Below, piece after piece: positions 54,635 through 62,732 of a stretch of 64,000 bases of DNA. Within the stretch, counting starts at the first letter, position 1. Each line of letters opens with the position of its first letter. A model generated the notes under the pieces. That model did no database searches. It saw only the letters and a list, made by a program, of their open reading frames with translations, and was not told the DNA's origin. The stretch covers positions 310,001-374,000 of the forward strand of contig JAJCXN010000051.1 of NCBI GenBank assembly GCA_029263415.1, written 5' to 3'. The DNA comes from Acidobacteriota bacterium. Lineage in GTDB: Bacteria; Acidobacteriota; Thermoanaerobaculia; Multivoradales; Multivoraceae. The position numbers and the translations under genes were made by a program.

Positions 54635-57532
54635 ATGAACCGGGAGAACGGCGACTGGGGGCCCTCGACGGGCGGTGAGATCGAACTTGAGCCATTCCTG
54701 CGTGAGGCTCCTGAGATCGTGCGTGGACTTGAGCGCGCCGTCGAGGGGCTCAGCCAAGGCCAAAGCGACCCTGGGAGGGACAACAGGTACGATGCGTCGC
54801 GGGCGAGTCTCGCCTTGCTCAGCCATCGACTGTACGGCTCCGCCTCGCTCTATGGCTTGGTAGAGATCGCCGACCTCGCTGCCGCACTGGAGGCTGCTTT
54901 GAAGAGTGTGCCAGCGCAGAGGCCTGACGAGGGTCGGGTCCCGGAGGCGACTCGCAGAGTTCTTGCCGAGGCTGTAGGAGCGGTGGACGCCGCTGTCTGC
55001 GCGGCGCAGCGAAGTAGCACGGCGCGGCCTGTGGAACACCATTCCCGTGATCGCCTGGGTGAATTGGCCGAAGCTAGAACGGCGGAGGAAGGCGATTCCC
55101 TCGTCAGTCGCTTGCGCCATCAAGCGCTCAGTGACCCGGATGTTCTGGAGTTCTTCGAGCCGGAGGCACGCGAGCACCTCGACGGCTTGGCAGCGGCTTT
55201 CACCACTCTGGCCGCCGGCGATGACAAGTCAGCCGTCGACACCGCCTTCCGGCTTATCCATACGTTGAAGGGCGCTGCACTCATGTTCGAGTGCGAGCCG
55301 ATCGGAGAACTTGCCCATGTGATGGAGGACCTGCTGGAGCTGGCGCGGACGGATCAGCTGGTGCTCTCCGCGAAGCCCTTAGCGGCGCTCGAAGACGCCC
55401 ACGACGTGTTAGTCGCCATGGTTTCTGCGCTCGGCGGCCGTCGGACGCCGCTTGCAGCCATGAACCAAAAGGCCCACGATCGGCTAGCGGACATCGCAGT
55501 GCCCGAGGCGCCCGCAGTGCCCGAGGCGCCCGAAGTGCTCGAGGCGGTCGAGGCCGAGCCGATAGGCGTCGTATCGAACGAGGAAGAGGAGAGCACCGGC
55601 GGCGAGAGTGCTCAACGCCAGATCCGAGTGGGTCTCGAGCGAATCGAAGCCTTGAGCGAGCTTGCCGGCCAGGCGAGGAGCGCACGGGCGCGCCTCGCTC
55701 ACCGAGTCAAGCGGCTGGAAGAAGTGGGGCAGCAATACGCCGTCAGTCGCACACGCCTCCTCGAGACTGTTCAGGCATTCGACCGCGGGCGCCACGATCC
55801 GCGGCCCGGTGGGTTAGGGGTGGATGGCGGCGAACAGCAAGCGCCGAGCGGAGCCGCAACCGGAGACCAGGACTGGGCGGAGGCCGCCGAGCTGTCCCTC
55901 GACGGATTCTCCGAACTCGAACTCGATCGCTTTGATGAGATCGACGTCCTGACGCGACAGATCGCCGAGATTTCCTTCGATCTGGGCGAGACCCATAACT
56001 TGATGAGTAGTCTCCAGCGCGAGATCACGATCGAGATCGAACGGTCCACGCGGTTGGACCGCGAGCTGGAGAACTCGATCCGTAGGATGCGCATGTTGCC
56101 GCTAGGTCGCTTGTTCGAGCGCTTCCGCCGCCGCGTCGAGAGAGCCGCGGCCGAGGCCGACAAGGAAGTGTTTCTGGATATTTCTGGCGGCGACGTAGAG
56201 GTGGATGCGGCGATCGTCGAGCGCTTGGCCGACCCGCTGCTCCACCTGGTCAACAACGCCGTGTTTCATGGTGTCGAAAAAGTTGCCGAGCGCAGTGCCG
56301 CCGGCAAACCGCGGCATGGCACCATCGCTCTTCAGGCCAGGATGCGTGGAGCCTTTGTCGAGGTCGAGGTCGAAGACAACGGCCGTGGCCTCGACCTCGA
56401 TGCGCTCCGCCGCCGAGCGATCGAGGACGGGCTGTGGAGCGAGGACGGGGCCAAAGCGCGCTCCGAGCAGGAAGTTAGAGAACTCATCTTCCAGCGTGGG
56501 ATCAGCACCGCAACTCGGGTCAGTGACAGCGCCGGCCGCGGTGTCGGGATGGACGTCGTGCGTTCGACCCTGCTCGACCTCAATGGCGAAATCATCACGG
56601 AGAGTCTCGCCGGGGTGGGTACACGCTTCACGCTGCGCCTGCCGGTGATGATGATGACGTCGACCGCACTCGAATTGCGTGTCGGTGTAGAGAAGTTCGC
56701 CCTGCCCTCAATCAACGTGCGACAGGTGCTTCACGCAGAAAGGCAACGCGTTGCTAGTCGTGGCGACCAAGACTGGATTGTCCTGGACGGCGAGGAACTG
56801 CAAGTGGTCCGCCTCGCCGAACGCCTAGGGATAGCCGCTGATGATCCACCGACTCCCAACTTGGCCTTAGTAGTGGTTCAAGCCACCGGGCACTCCTCGT
56901 CCGCGGTTGCCCTGGAGGTCGACGAAATGCTCGGTATCGAGGAAATGGTCATGCAGCCCCTGTGCGGGTTCCTCGCCGGCATGGGCGACTTCGCCGGTGT
57001 CACCCTCACGCCCGAAGGTAGCGCTGTGCTGGTGCTCGACCCGGCAGACTTGTTCGCTCTGGCGCCGAAAGTGACGCGTCCGAGCGACCATGCATCGGAG
57101 CAAGCAATCGCAACGCAACCGCGCTTGTTGCTCGCCGACGACTCCATCAGCGTGCGCAAAGTTCTGGCGCGGCAGCTCAGAGCGGCTGGCTACGAGGTGG
57201 TCACCGCACAGGACGGTGAGCAAGCGCTTTTTGAGCTGCGCGAAGGCCGCTTCGACGCTGTCATCACGGACATCGAGATGCCGCGGCTCAACGGCTTTGA
57301 GTTGCTGGAGCGCATTCGTCGCAGCCCGGTCGGATCCGACTTGCCGGTGATCGTCGTCACCACCCGCATCGGCTCCAGGCATCGCGACTTGGCAGACCGG
57401 CTGGGCGCCACTGCCTACTTCAGCAAACCGATCAACCGCGAGTCACTCCTTGAAATCGTCGCCACGGTGACCTCCCCGCGGAATCGCCAACGCGTTGACT
57501 TTCACGTCGGTTCCGGAGCGGATGCACGATGA
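54635..57532 (+). CDS. Hybrid CheA-type histidine kinase with two HPt regions and a C-terminal receiver (ChpA/PilL-like)
   Basis: 965 aa. HPt-1 is degenerate: HRLYGSASLYG (His64), with Tyr for the usual Lys. HPt-2 is canonical: RLIHTLKGAALMF (His209). Then dimerisation helices, HATPase (N-box LVNNAVFHGVE, G1 EDNGRGLDLDALRR, G2 SAGRGVGMDVVRSTLLDLNG), a CheW-like regulatory domain (ELRVGVEKFALPSINVRQVL) and a receiver with ADDSISVRKVL, Asp879 in VITDIEMPRLNG and Lys in AYFSKPIN. Domain order matches ChpA/PilL kinases that control type IV pili, with fewer HPt domains. It probably phosphorylates the regulators encoded beside it. Confidence 0.93.
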   Translation: MNRENGDWGPSTGGEIELEPFLREAPEIVRGLERAVEGLSQGQSDPGRDNRYDASRASLALLSHRLYGSASLYGLVEIADLAAALEAALKSVPAQRPDEGRVPEATRRVLAEAVGAVDAAVCAAQRSSTARPVEHHSRDRLGELAEARTAEEGDSLVSRLRHQALSDPDVLEFFEPEAREHLDGLAAAFTTLAAGDDKSAVDTAFRLIHTLKGAALMFECEPIGELAHVMEDLLELARTDQLVLSAKPLAALEDAHDVLVAMVSALGGRRTPLAAMNQKAHDRLADIAVPEAPAVPEAPEVLEAVEAEPIGVVSNEEEESTGGESAQRQIRVGLERIEALSELAGQARSARARLAHRVKRLEEVGQQYAVSRTRLLETVQAFDRGRHDPRPGGLGVDGGEQQAPSGAATGDQDWAEAAELSLDGFSELELDRFDEIDVLTRQIAEISFDLGETHNLMSSLQREITIEIERSTRLDRELENSIRRMRMLPLGRLFERFRRRVERAAAEADKEVFLDISGGDVEVDAAIVERLADPLLHLVNNAVFHGVEKVAERSAAGKPRHGTIALQARMRGAFVEVEVEDNGRGLDLDALRRRAIEDGLWSEDGAKARSEQEVRELIFQRGISTATRVSDSAGRGVGMDVVRSTLLDLNGEIITESLAGVGTRFTLRLPVMMMTSTALELRVGVEKFALPSINVRQVLHAERQRVASRGDQDWIVLDGEELQVVRLAERLGIAADDPPTPNLALVVVQATGHSSSAVALEVDEMLGIEEMVMQPLCGFLAGMGDFAGVTLTPEGSAVLVLDPADLFALAPKVTRPSDHASEQAIATQPRLLLADDSISVRKVLARQLRAAGYEVVTAQDGEQALFELREGRFDAVITDIEMPRLNGFELLERIRRSPVGSDLPVIVVTTRIGSRHRDLADRLGATAYFSKPINRESLLEIVATVTSPRNRQRVDFHVGSGADAR

Positions 57533-57993
57533 CAGCGCAAACTTCAACCGACGCGGGAAACCGCTCGAAGCTGCTCGTGGTGTCCGTCGGCACCTTGGAG
57601 GTCGCGGTCGCGGGCCGAGTGCTGGGGTCGTCGACCCTGGCGGGCCCCCTGCAACCGGCGGTCTTCTACGAAGAGCAAGAGTATCCGGTGCTCGACCTTC
57701 CGCGGCTGTTTGGGACGCGAGAGAGCGCTGAAGGCGATCTGCTGCTGCTGCTCGTTGAGCAGGGCGAGCTGCGCCGAGCATTAGTGGTTGATCAACTGGT
57801 CGGCTACTGTGCGTTCACGCCCGGCCAACTACTGCCGGTTCCCCAGATTTACCCCCAGGCCGAACGCGACCGCTGGCACGGTCTGCTGCCGCTCCCGGGT
57901 GGCCGGATCATCGCCGTCCCCTGCCTAGCGGGTCTGCCGAACGTTTCGGTTGTCAACGATGGCGACTCGAACGACAAGAGGCGAGCGTCTTGA
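57529..57993 (+). CDS. CheW-like domain protein (second)
   Basis: 154 aa, ATG overlapping the CheA stop. A divergent CheW-type beta-barrel: KLLVVSVGTLEVAVAGRVLG, YEEQEYPVLDLPRLFG, LLLLLVEQGELRRALVVDQL then VGYC, and HGLLPLPGGRIIAVPCLAGL. It may be an extra scaffold protein or a competitor for CheA. The following gene starts at TTG overlapping its stop. Confidence 0.7.
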   Translation: MTAQTSTDAGNRSKLLVVSVGTLEVAVAGRVLGSSTLAGPLQPAVFYEEQEYPVLDLPRLFGTRESAEGDLLLLLVEQGELRRALVVDQLVGYCAFTPGQLLPVPQIYPQAERDRWHGLLPLPGGRIIAVPCLAGLPNVSVVNDGDSNDKRRAS

Positions 57994-58400
57994 TCCCCCG
58001 CGCGACACGAGGGCAAGCGGCGCCGACCCGGCGGCGGTATGTCGCGTTTGTGCTCGATGGTCGGCGCTTGGTCCTGCCCGCCGAGGATGTCGATTCGGTT
58101 GCGGAGCCGGCCTCGATCATTCCCCTGCCGACCGCCGACCCGCGACGTTTGGGTGTGTTCTTGCACCGCGCTCAGCTAGTCGCGGCGGTTTCTTCAGGCG
58201 CACACGTTGACCAGCGCCGGCCGACCCACTGTGTCGTGCTGCGCGAGGAGGGCTTCGCAATCCCAGTGGATGAACTGGTCGGTCTCGAAGTGGGGCACGA
58301 TGATCAGATCCCCGAAGGCTTCGAACTCTTCGATCGCGCCTCCTTCACTCAAGCGCTCGCGAGACCCAACCTCGCGTGCTCATCCAAGGATGTGTCGTGA
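57990..58400 (+). CDS. CheW-like domain protein (third)
   Basis: 136 aa from TTG 57990. RRYVAFVLDGRRLVLPAEDV, SIIPLPTADPRRLGVFLHRA and HCVVLREEGFAIPVDELVGL then EVG follow the CheW pattern of alternating strands, but the C-terminal strand pair is short, so it may be a partial CheW fold. Its stop overlaps the GTG of the PATAN gene. With the two other CheW-like genes this makes three in one operon. Confidence 0.62.
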   Translation: MIPRATRGQAAPTRRRYVAFVLDGRRLVLPAEDVDSVAEPASIIPLPTADPRRLGVFLHRAQLVAAVSSGAHVDQRRPTHCVVLREEGFAIPVDELVGLEVGHDDQIPEGFELFDRASFTQALARPNLACSSKDVS

Positions 58401-59182
58401 AGGGGGAAGTCCTGATCGTCAGCGACGACGAGCGCTTGTGGGTTCTGCGGCGGAGCCTGCTCGCAGCCGGTCTCAAGGTCGAGACGGCACCCGACGGCTT
58501 TTACGCCACGCTGTCTCTTGAGCGGCGGCGCCCCACCGCGATCCTCATGCCGTCGCGCCTAAGCGACATGACGGCGATCGAGTTGAGCAACATTCTCGCG
58601 GACGACCCTGCACTGGCGGATGTCCGCCGGGTTCTGCTCCTATTCATTGGCGACCAAGGCGTTGATCCCGCGGCCGGCGGGGCGTCCAGGAAAGAGCTGG
58701 CTGCTAGCTTCGACCTCGTGATTCCGGACGGCCTTCCCGAGGAACTCATTGCGGAAAGAGTGGTCGCACTGATCGGCTCCGGGAGCGCCTTTTCCGGTAA
58801 CGGGCTCAGCGGCAATCTGGGAACGGTCGACTTCGCCCAGCTCATCCAGCTCCTAGGAGGCTCTCGTGAACCCGGCGTGCTGCACCTCGAACTCGGCCAC
58901 GGTGCGCCGATAGAAGCGCGGATCTACTTTGATAGGGGCGAGATCGTCCACTGCGCCTGGGGCGACGAGGACGGCGAAGAAGCATTCAGAACCATCCTCA
59001 GGATGGCCTTGGTCGAACCCGCACGCTTCCGCTACCAGCAGCTGCCAAGGGCCGGATTGTTCAAGGTGCCCAAAACATTGAACAGTCCGGCGCACCGTCT
59101 GTTGCTCACCGCGGCTGCCCAGATCGACGAAGAGGACCGAGAGTCCGCGTCGACCCCAGGCGAGGAGGGTTTCTGTGCCTGA
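58397..59182 (+). CDS. Pseudo-receiver with C-terminal PATAN (DUF4388) domain
   Basis: 261 aa from GTG 58397. Residues 1-115 follow the receiver fold (GEVLIVSDDERLWVLRRSLL) but the phosphoacceptor position is lost: PTAILMPSRLSDM has Pro where LLD should stand. Residues about 140-240 form a PATAN/DUF4388 domain: LSGNLGTVDFAQLIQLLGGS, GVLHLELGHGAPIEARIYFD then RGEIVHCAWGDEDGEEAF. PATAN response regulators govern pilus-based motility in cyanobacteria, so a motility output is inferred. The next gene overlaps by eight bases. Confidence 0.82.
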   Translation: MKGEVLIVSDDERLWVLRRSLLAAGLKVETAPDGFYATLSLERRRPTAILMPSRLSDMTAIELSNILADDPALADVRRVLLLFIGDQGVDPAAGGASRKELAASFDLVIPDGLPEELIAERVVALIGSGSAFSGNGLSGNLGTVDFAQLIQLLGGSREPGVLHLELGHGAPIEARIYFDRGEIVHCAWGDEDGEEAFRTILRMALVEPARFRYQQLPRAGLFKVPKTLNSPAHRLLLTAAAQIDEEDRESASTPGEEGFCA

Positions 59183-60185
59183 GGTTACAGGCCCGCAGCC
59201 GTTGGCGGCGCAGCATCATCCACGGATTGTGGTTGTCGATGACAGCGTGAGCGTTTGCCGAGCGGTCGAACGGATGGTCGCGATGCGTGGTGCACAGGTG
59301 GTTTCCATCCACACTGGTGAGGAGGCCCTGGTACGGCTTGAGCAGGAAGCGCCGGACCTAGTGATCTGCGATCTGGTTCTGCCCGACGTAGAGGGCTTCG
59401 ATGTCTGTCGCTTCGTGCGCGGGAGTGCCCTGCTGAACAAGGTTCCGGTTCTTGCCATCACTGGTCTCGCGAGCGACGACGCGAGGCGCCGGGCACTCGA
59501 GGCCGGTGCCGACAAGGTGCTGCAAAAGCCGTTTCGAAGCGAAGTGCTGCTCGCCGACATCGACGCCCTGCTGCGGACTGCTCGGGAACTCGCGCGGGAG
59601 CCGGTGGCCGCGGAACTGCCGCAGCCTGCGGAACTTCTGCAGCCTGCAGAACCTCCGCAGCTTGCTGGACCTCCGCAGCCTGCAGAAATGCCGCAGCCGA
59701 CGAAACTCCCGCAGCCGCCAGAACTCCCGCAGTCGCCAGAACTCCCGAAACTCCCGGTTCCCTCGGAGCTGCCGGGAGCAGCGCAGCTGATCCTCAACCA
59801 CTTGAACGCGCTGGATGGACTCGCTTCCTGTGTGTGGCGCCTGGCCAACGGCGCTCAAGGCGAGTGGGCCCTTGCAACTGCGCCAGCCGGTGACCCGGCC
59901 GCCATGCTCGAGGGGCTGCGCGCCTACGCTGCGTCGCTGGGCATCGCTCAGCCGGCGATGGCGGTGCTGGAGGACGAGGGCTGCGTGGTCCTGCTGGCCC
60001 GCCGCGAACGCTGCGGCTTCATCTGTCTCCGACTGGAGAATCCGGCCGTGCTGGGCAAGGCCCGCCTCCTCGTCCGTCGATTCCTCAGTCATCTCGACCG
60101 CTTCGATCCCCCCACGTCGATGCCCTCGGAGAACGGGCCAACGCCCAGTTTCGACCGGGCACCGAGAACAAACCAAAGGAGCTAA
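59175..60185 (+). CDS. Response regulator with Pro-rich repeat linker and Roadblock/LC7-like C-terminal domain
   Basis: 336 aa from GTG 59175. The receiver domain (about 15-135) is intact: VVVDDSVSVCRAVERMV, Asp66 in LVICDLVLPDVEGF, Thr in LAITGLAS and Lys in VLQKPFRS. Residues about 147-197 are degenerate six-residue repeats built on L/P-P-Q-P-A/P-E. The last ~130 residues resemble a Roadblock/LC7 (MglB-like) domain: ILNHLNALDGLASCVWRLAN and CGFICLRLENPAVLGKARLL then VRRF. Roadblock proteins partner small GTPases in polarity control; no MglA-like GTPase is in the window. The Roadblock call is an inference from pattern. Confidence 0.72.
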   Translation: MPEVTGPQPLAAQHHPRIVVVDDSVSVCRAVERMVAMRGAQVVSIHTGEEALVRLEQEAPDLVICDLVLPDVEGFDVCRFVRGSALLNKVPVLAITGLASDDARRRALEAGADKVLQKPFRSEVLLADIDALLRTARELAREPVAAELPQPAELLQPAEPPQLAGPPQPAEMPQPTKLPQPPELPQSPELPKLPVPSELPGAAQLILNHLNALDGLASCVWRLANGAQGEWALATAPAGDPAAMLEGLRAYAASLGIAQPAMAVLEDEGCVVLLARRERCGFICLRLENPAVLGKARLLVRRFLSHLDRFDPPTSMPSENGPTPSFDRAPRTNQRS

Positions 60186-60190
60186 GCCTC

Positions 60191-60928
60191 ATGGACTCAG
60201 TCACTGGCAGTTACGATCTTGTTCTTGTTTCTCTTTCCTTCGTCATCTCAGTGATTGGCTCGTTCGCGGCCCTTCGCCTCTCCACCGTGATCCCCGAGCA
60301 AGAGCCGGAGGACCGCCTGCCGTGGGTGCTCGCGGCTGCGTTCGCGCTCGGCGCAGGCGGCATCTGGTCGATGCATTTCATCGGCATGCTCGCGTTCGAC
60401 ATGGGAATGCCGGTCAGTTACAACGTGCCGCTCACCGGCGTCTCGTTGGTGCTTGCCTGGCTGGTGTCGGCGGCTGGTTTCTACATCGCAAGCCAAGGCG
60501 AGCCGACGATCCCTAGGATTGTCCTGGCCGGCGTGGTCATGGGTAGTGGAGTCACGGCCATGCACTACACCGGCATGGTTGCCATGCGCATGCCCGCAGC
60601 GATGACCTTCAACACCGGTCTTGTGGCACTGTCGGTTGTCATTGCGGTGGTGGCTTCGTCCGCAGCGCTGTGGTTGGCAATGCACGTGACTGTCGCCTGG
60701 CAGATGGCGGCGGCCAGTGTGGTGATGGGTATTGCTGTCTGTGGAATGCACTACACCGGCATGGCCGCGGCCCGCTTCACTCCCGAGGGCGGCGATGCAG
60801 TGACGCAACTGTCTGCGGTTTCGACCGACTTCCTGGCCTACACCGTGTTCTTGGTCAGTCTGGTGATCATGGTGCTCGGCGTTGCTTTCGGTCGGGTGGA
60901 CACCGGAGACGAGCTGGTTCTCGAATAG
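60191..60928 (+). CDS. Stand-alone MHYT domain membrane protein
   Basis: 245 aa, seven predicted helices, with three MHYT repeats: SMHFIGM, AMHYTGM and GMHYTGM, each at the outer end of a helix and proposed to bind a metal (copper) and sense O2, CO or NO. Most MHYT domains are fused to GGDEF/EAL or kinase domains; here nothing follows but a short polar tail. A strong AAAGGAG site (60176-60182) precedes ATG 60191, five bases after the previous stop, so it ends the chemosensory operon and may supply a ligand signal. Confidence 0.9.
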   Translation: MDSVTGSYDLVLVSLSFVISVIGSFAALRLSTVIPEQEPEDRLPWVLAAAFALGAGGIWSMHFIGMLAFDMGMPVSYNVPLTGVSLVLAWLVSAAGFYIASQGEPTIPRIVLAGVVMGSGVTAMHYTGMVAMRMPAAMTFNTGLVALSVVIAVVASSAALWLAMHVTVAWQMAAASVVMGIAVCGMHYTGMAAARFTPEGGDAVTQLSAVSTDFLAYTVFLVSLVIMVLGVAFGRVDTGDELVLE

Positions 60929-61313
60929 TCCGAATAGTAGGGCTGCGTTCGACAGGCGCGTGGCCCCGGCATGGACCGGCTGCCGGATACCCCACTGCGG
61001 GATATGCCCCACATCGTGCACACATCTAAGGATCCGGTCGTGTTGTCACGGCACTCTGGCAGTGTGGGGCCCTCTGGCAGTGTGGGGCCCTGCGGTTCTG
61101 CGGCCCTGCGATACCTGCGACGTGGATGCGGAAGGGCAACGAGCGTCGTGCCGCCGATGGAGGCCTTGGTTTGGTTTGGGGAAGCGCCGTTCGGGCCCTG
61201 CTGCCGGCGGGCCGGCTCTTCTTGGGCCCTTGGGTGACGTCTGCCACGAGTGCCACTTTCAAGGCCAAGGCCGTAGAGAGACGGCGGGACGTGGGTTGCG
61301 GCGCCGCAGCAAC
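60929..61313. repeat. Intergenic region with an 18-bp perfect tandem repeat
   Basis: 385 bp between the MHYT gene and the convergent methyltransferase, no credible gene. CTCTGGCAGTGTGGGGCC occurs twice in direct succession (61054-61071, 61072-61089). No clear terminator hairpin with a T-run. Confidence 0.6.
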
Positions 61314-62732
61314 CTAGCGCGGCCTCAGCCGTCGCAATGCCGCTCGTGCGAACCGCAGCGGCAGGCCTCCCTTGCGCTCCAAGACCGCCTTCAACATGCG
61401 CTGTTCGACTTCGAGGTCGTAGATCTGCATTGCGGTGCGGAGCCGCTGGTCAGCTTTGTCGAGCAGGCTGAAATGGGCTGGCCACCCATCGATCGACAAG
61501 CACAGCACCTCGAGACCATTGAAGGGTTCGGGCAGTTCCAGAGTGACCGCCCAGTCGCCGCCTGTGTAGTCCTCTCCATAGCGTGACCTAAGATCGGTGC
61601 GCGAGATCGTCGTCGGGTGCTCCACTTCAGCGCTCGCAAGAGGTGTGTGTGAGACGGGATGGCTAACGATCTCGGGCAGCGAGAGCGCCTCGATGGTGGT
61701 CTTGGGCTGGATGTCCTTGGTGGCATCGAGCTCCGCTACGCCCCAGCCAGAGACAGTCACCGTACGGTTGTCGAGCAGCTCAATTCGATCGAGATAGCCC
61801 ACAGGTAGGCGAAGAAGCCGAGTGGATTGCTGCTGAGCAAGCTCCGTTGCCTCGCCCTTCCCTGCCTTGCTCACGACCCACAGATCTTGCGCGTCCCACA
61901 GCCCCTGAGGAACGAACTCGATCGAGTCAAGCGCAGAGCCCGCAGCGCGGCCGATCGCGGCCCTGATCCAAGCGTCGCTCACCCAGGTCGTGCCATACAC
62001 CTCATGGTCTAAGTGTTCGCTTTCACTGTGCCGCTCGAAGACGAAGCCCGTTTCTGTTTGACCGTCATCGACCTGCTCAGGTTTGTGATCGAGGTTGTGC
62101 GTTGAAAGGCACAGGACGCCACCTGGCGCGACCTCTTGCCACAGCCGTTTGAGCCAGGCCTCAAAGCTCGCCTGGGGAAGGTGAGTGAAAACCGATTGCA
62201 CGGTGACCAAGGAGTGACCGCCTTCGCCCGCGAACTGCTCAGGACGATGACTCGACTGCAGCCCGGTAACGCCGAACTGCCTTTCGACAAAAGCAACCGC
62301 CGCAGGGTCGATCTCACAACCGGTGATGGCGAGGTCTGGATTGTTGGCCACGCCGAATCGCAACATCCGCCCGTAGCCACAGCCGAAATCTAGCCAGCTC
62401 TGATGTTCACATCTGGACCGATCGAGCAGCTGCTGTGCCATGCGCCAGGCCCAGGCGCCACACCGGTGGTAGAGCACTAGCGCATCGTTCCAAGAGCTCT
62501 GACATTCACTCATCGCGGAGGCGAACATCTCGTCACTACGATGCACGGTTGTATCGAGGCTGCTCGGTGCTCCCAAGCGATCTAGATAAGCTGCCAAGAG
62601 TCGGTTGTGGGTTGGAGTGCCGTGGGCGACTTCGAAGTGATCGGTGGGTCCGTCCAAGCGGGCGTCGCCACTCGACTTCGCCGAGGAGACGGGGCTCAAG
62701 ACGCCTTCACCGTGCACCAACGAGCGTCGCAC
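61314..62732 (-). CDS. SAM-dependent class I methyltransferase
   Basis: Up to 472 aa. The methyltransferase core is at about residues 90-290: WLDFGCGYGRMLRFG (motif I), ITGCEIDPAAVAFVERQFGV, VQSVFTHLPQASFEAWLKRL and APGGVLCLSTHNLDH. The C-terminal ~170 residues (after VGYLDRIELL) form an extra beta-rich region with WGVAELDAT and WAVTLELPEPFNGLEVLCLS. GTG at 62732 overlaps the radical SAM gene by 37 bases; a TTG at 62699, overlapping its stop by four bases, is an equally good start. It may act on the same substrate as the radical SAM protein. Confidence 0.85.
   Translation of the reverse strand: MRRSLVHGEGVLSPVSSAKSSGDARLDGPTDHFEVAHGTPTHNRLLAAYLDRLGAPSSLDTTVHRSDEMFASAMSECQSSWNDALVLYHRCGAWAWRMAQQLLDRSRCEHQSWLDFGCGYGRMLRFGVANNPDLAITGCEIDPAAVAFVERQFGVTGLQSSHRPEQFAGEGGHSLVTVQSVFTHLPQASFEAWLKRLWQEVAPGGVLCLSTHNLDHKPEQVDDGQTETGFVFERHSESEHLDHEVYGTTWVSDAWIRAAIGRAAGSALDSIEFVPQGLWDAQDLWVVSKAGKGEATELAQQQSTRLLRLPVGYLDRIELLDNRTVTVSGWGVAELDATKDIQPKTTIEALSLPEIVSHPVSHTPLASAEVEHPTTISRTDLRSRYGEDYTGGDWAVTLELPEPFNGLEVLCLSIDGWPAHFSLLDKADQRLRTAMQIYDLEVEQRMLKAVLERKGGLPLRFARAALRRLRPR

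Noticed and set aside
61054-61089. Tandem repeat as the start of a CRISPR array
   Set aside because: Two directly abutting copies without spacers; no cas genes nearby.
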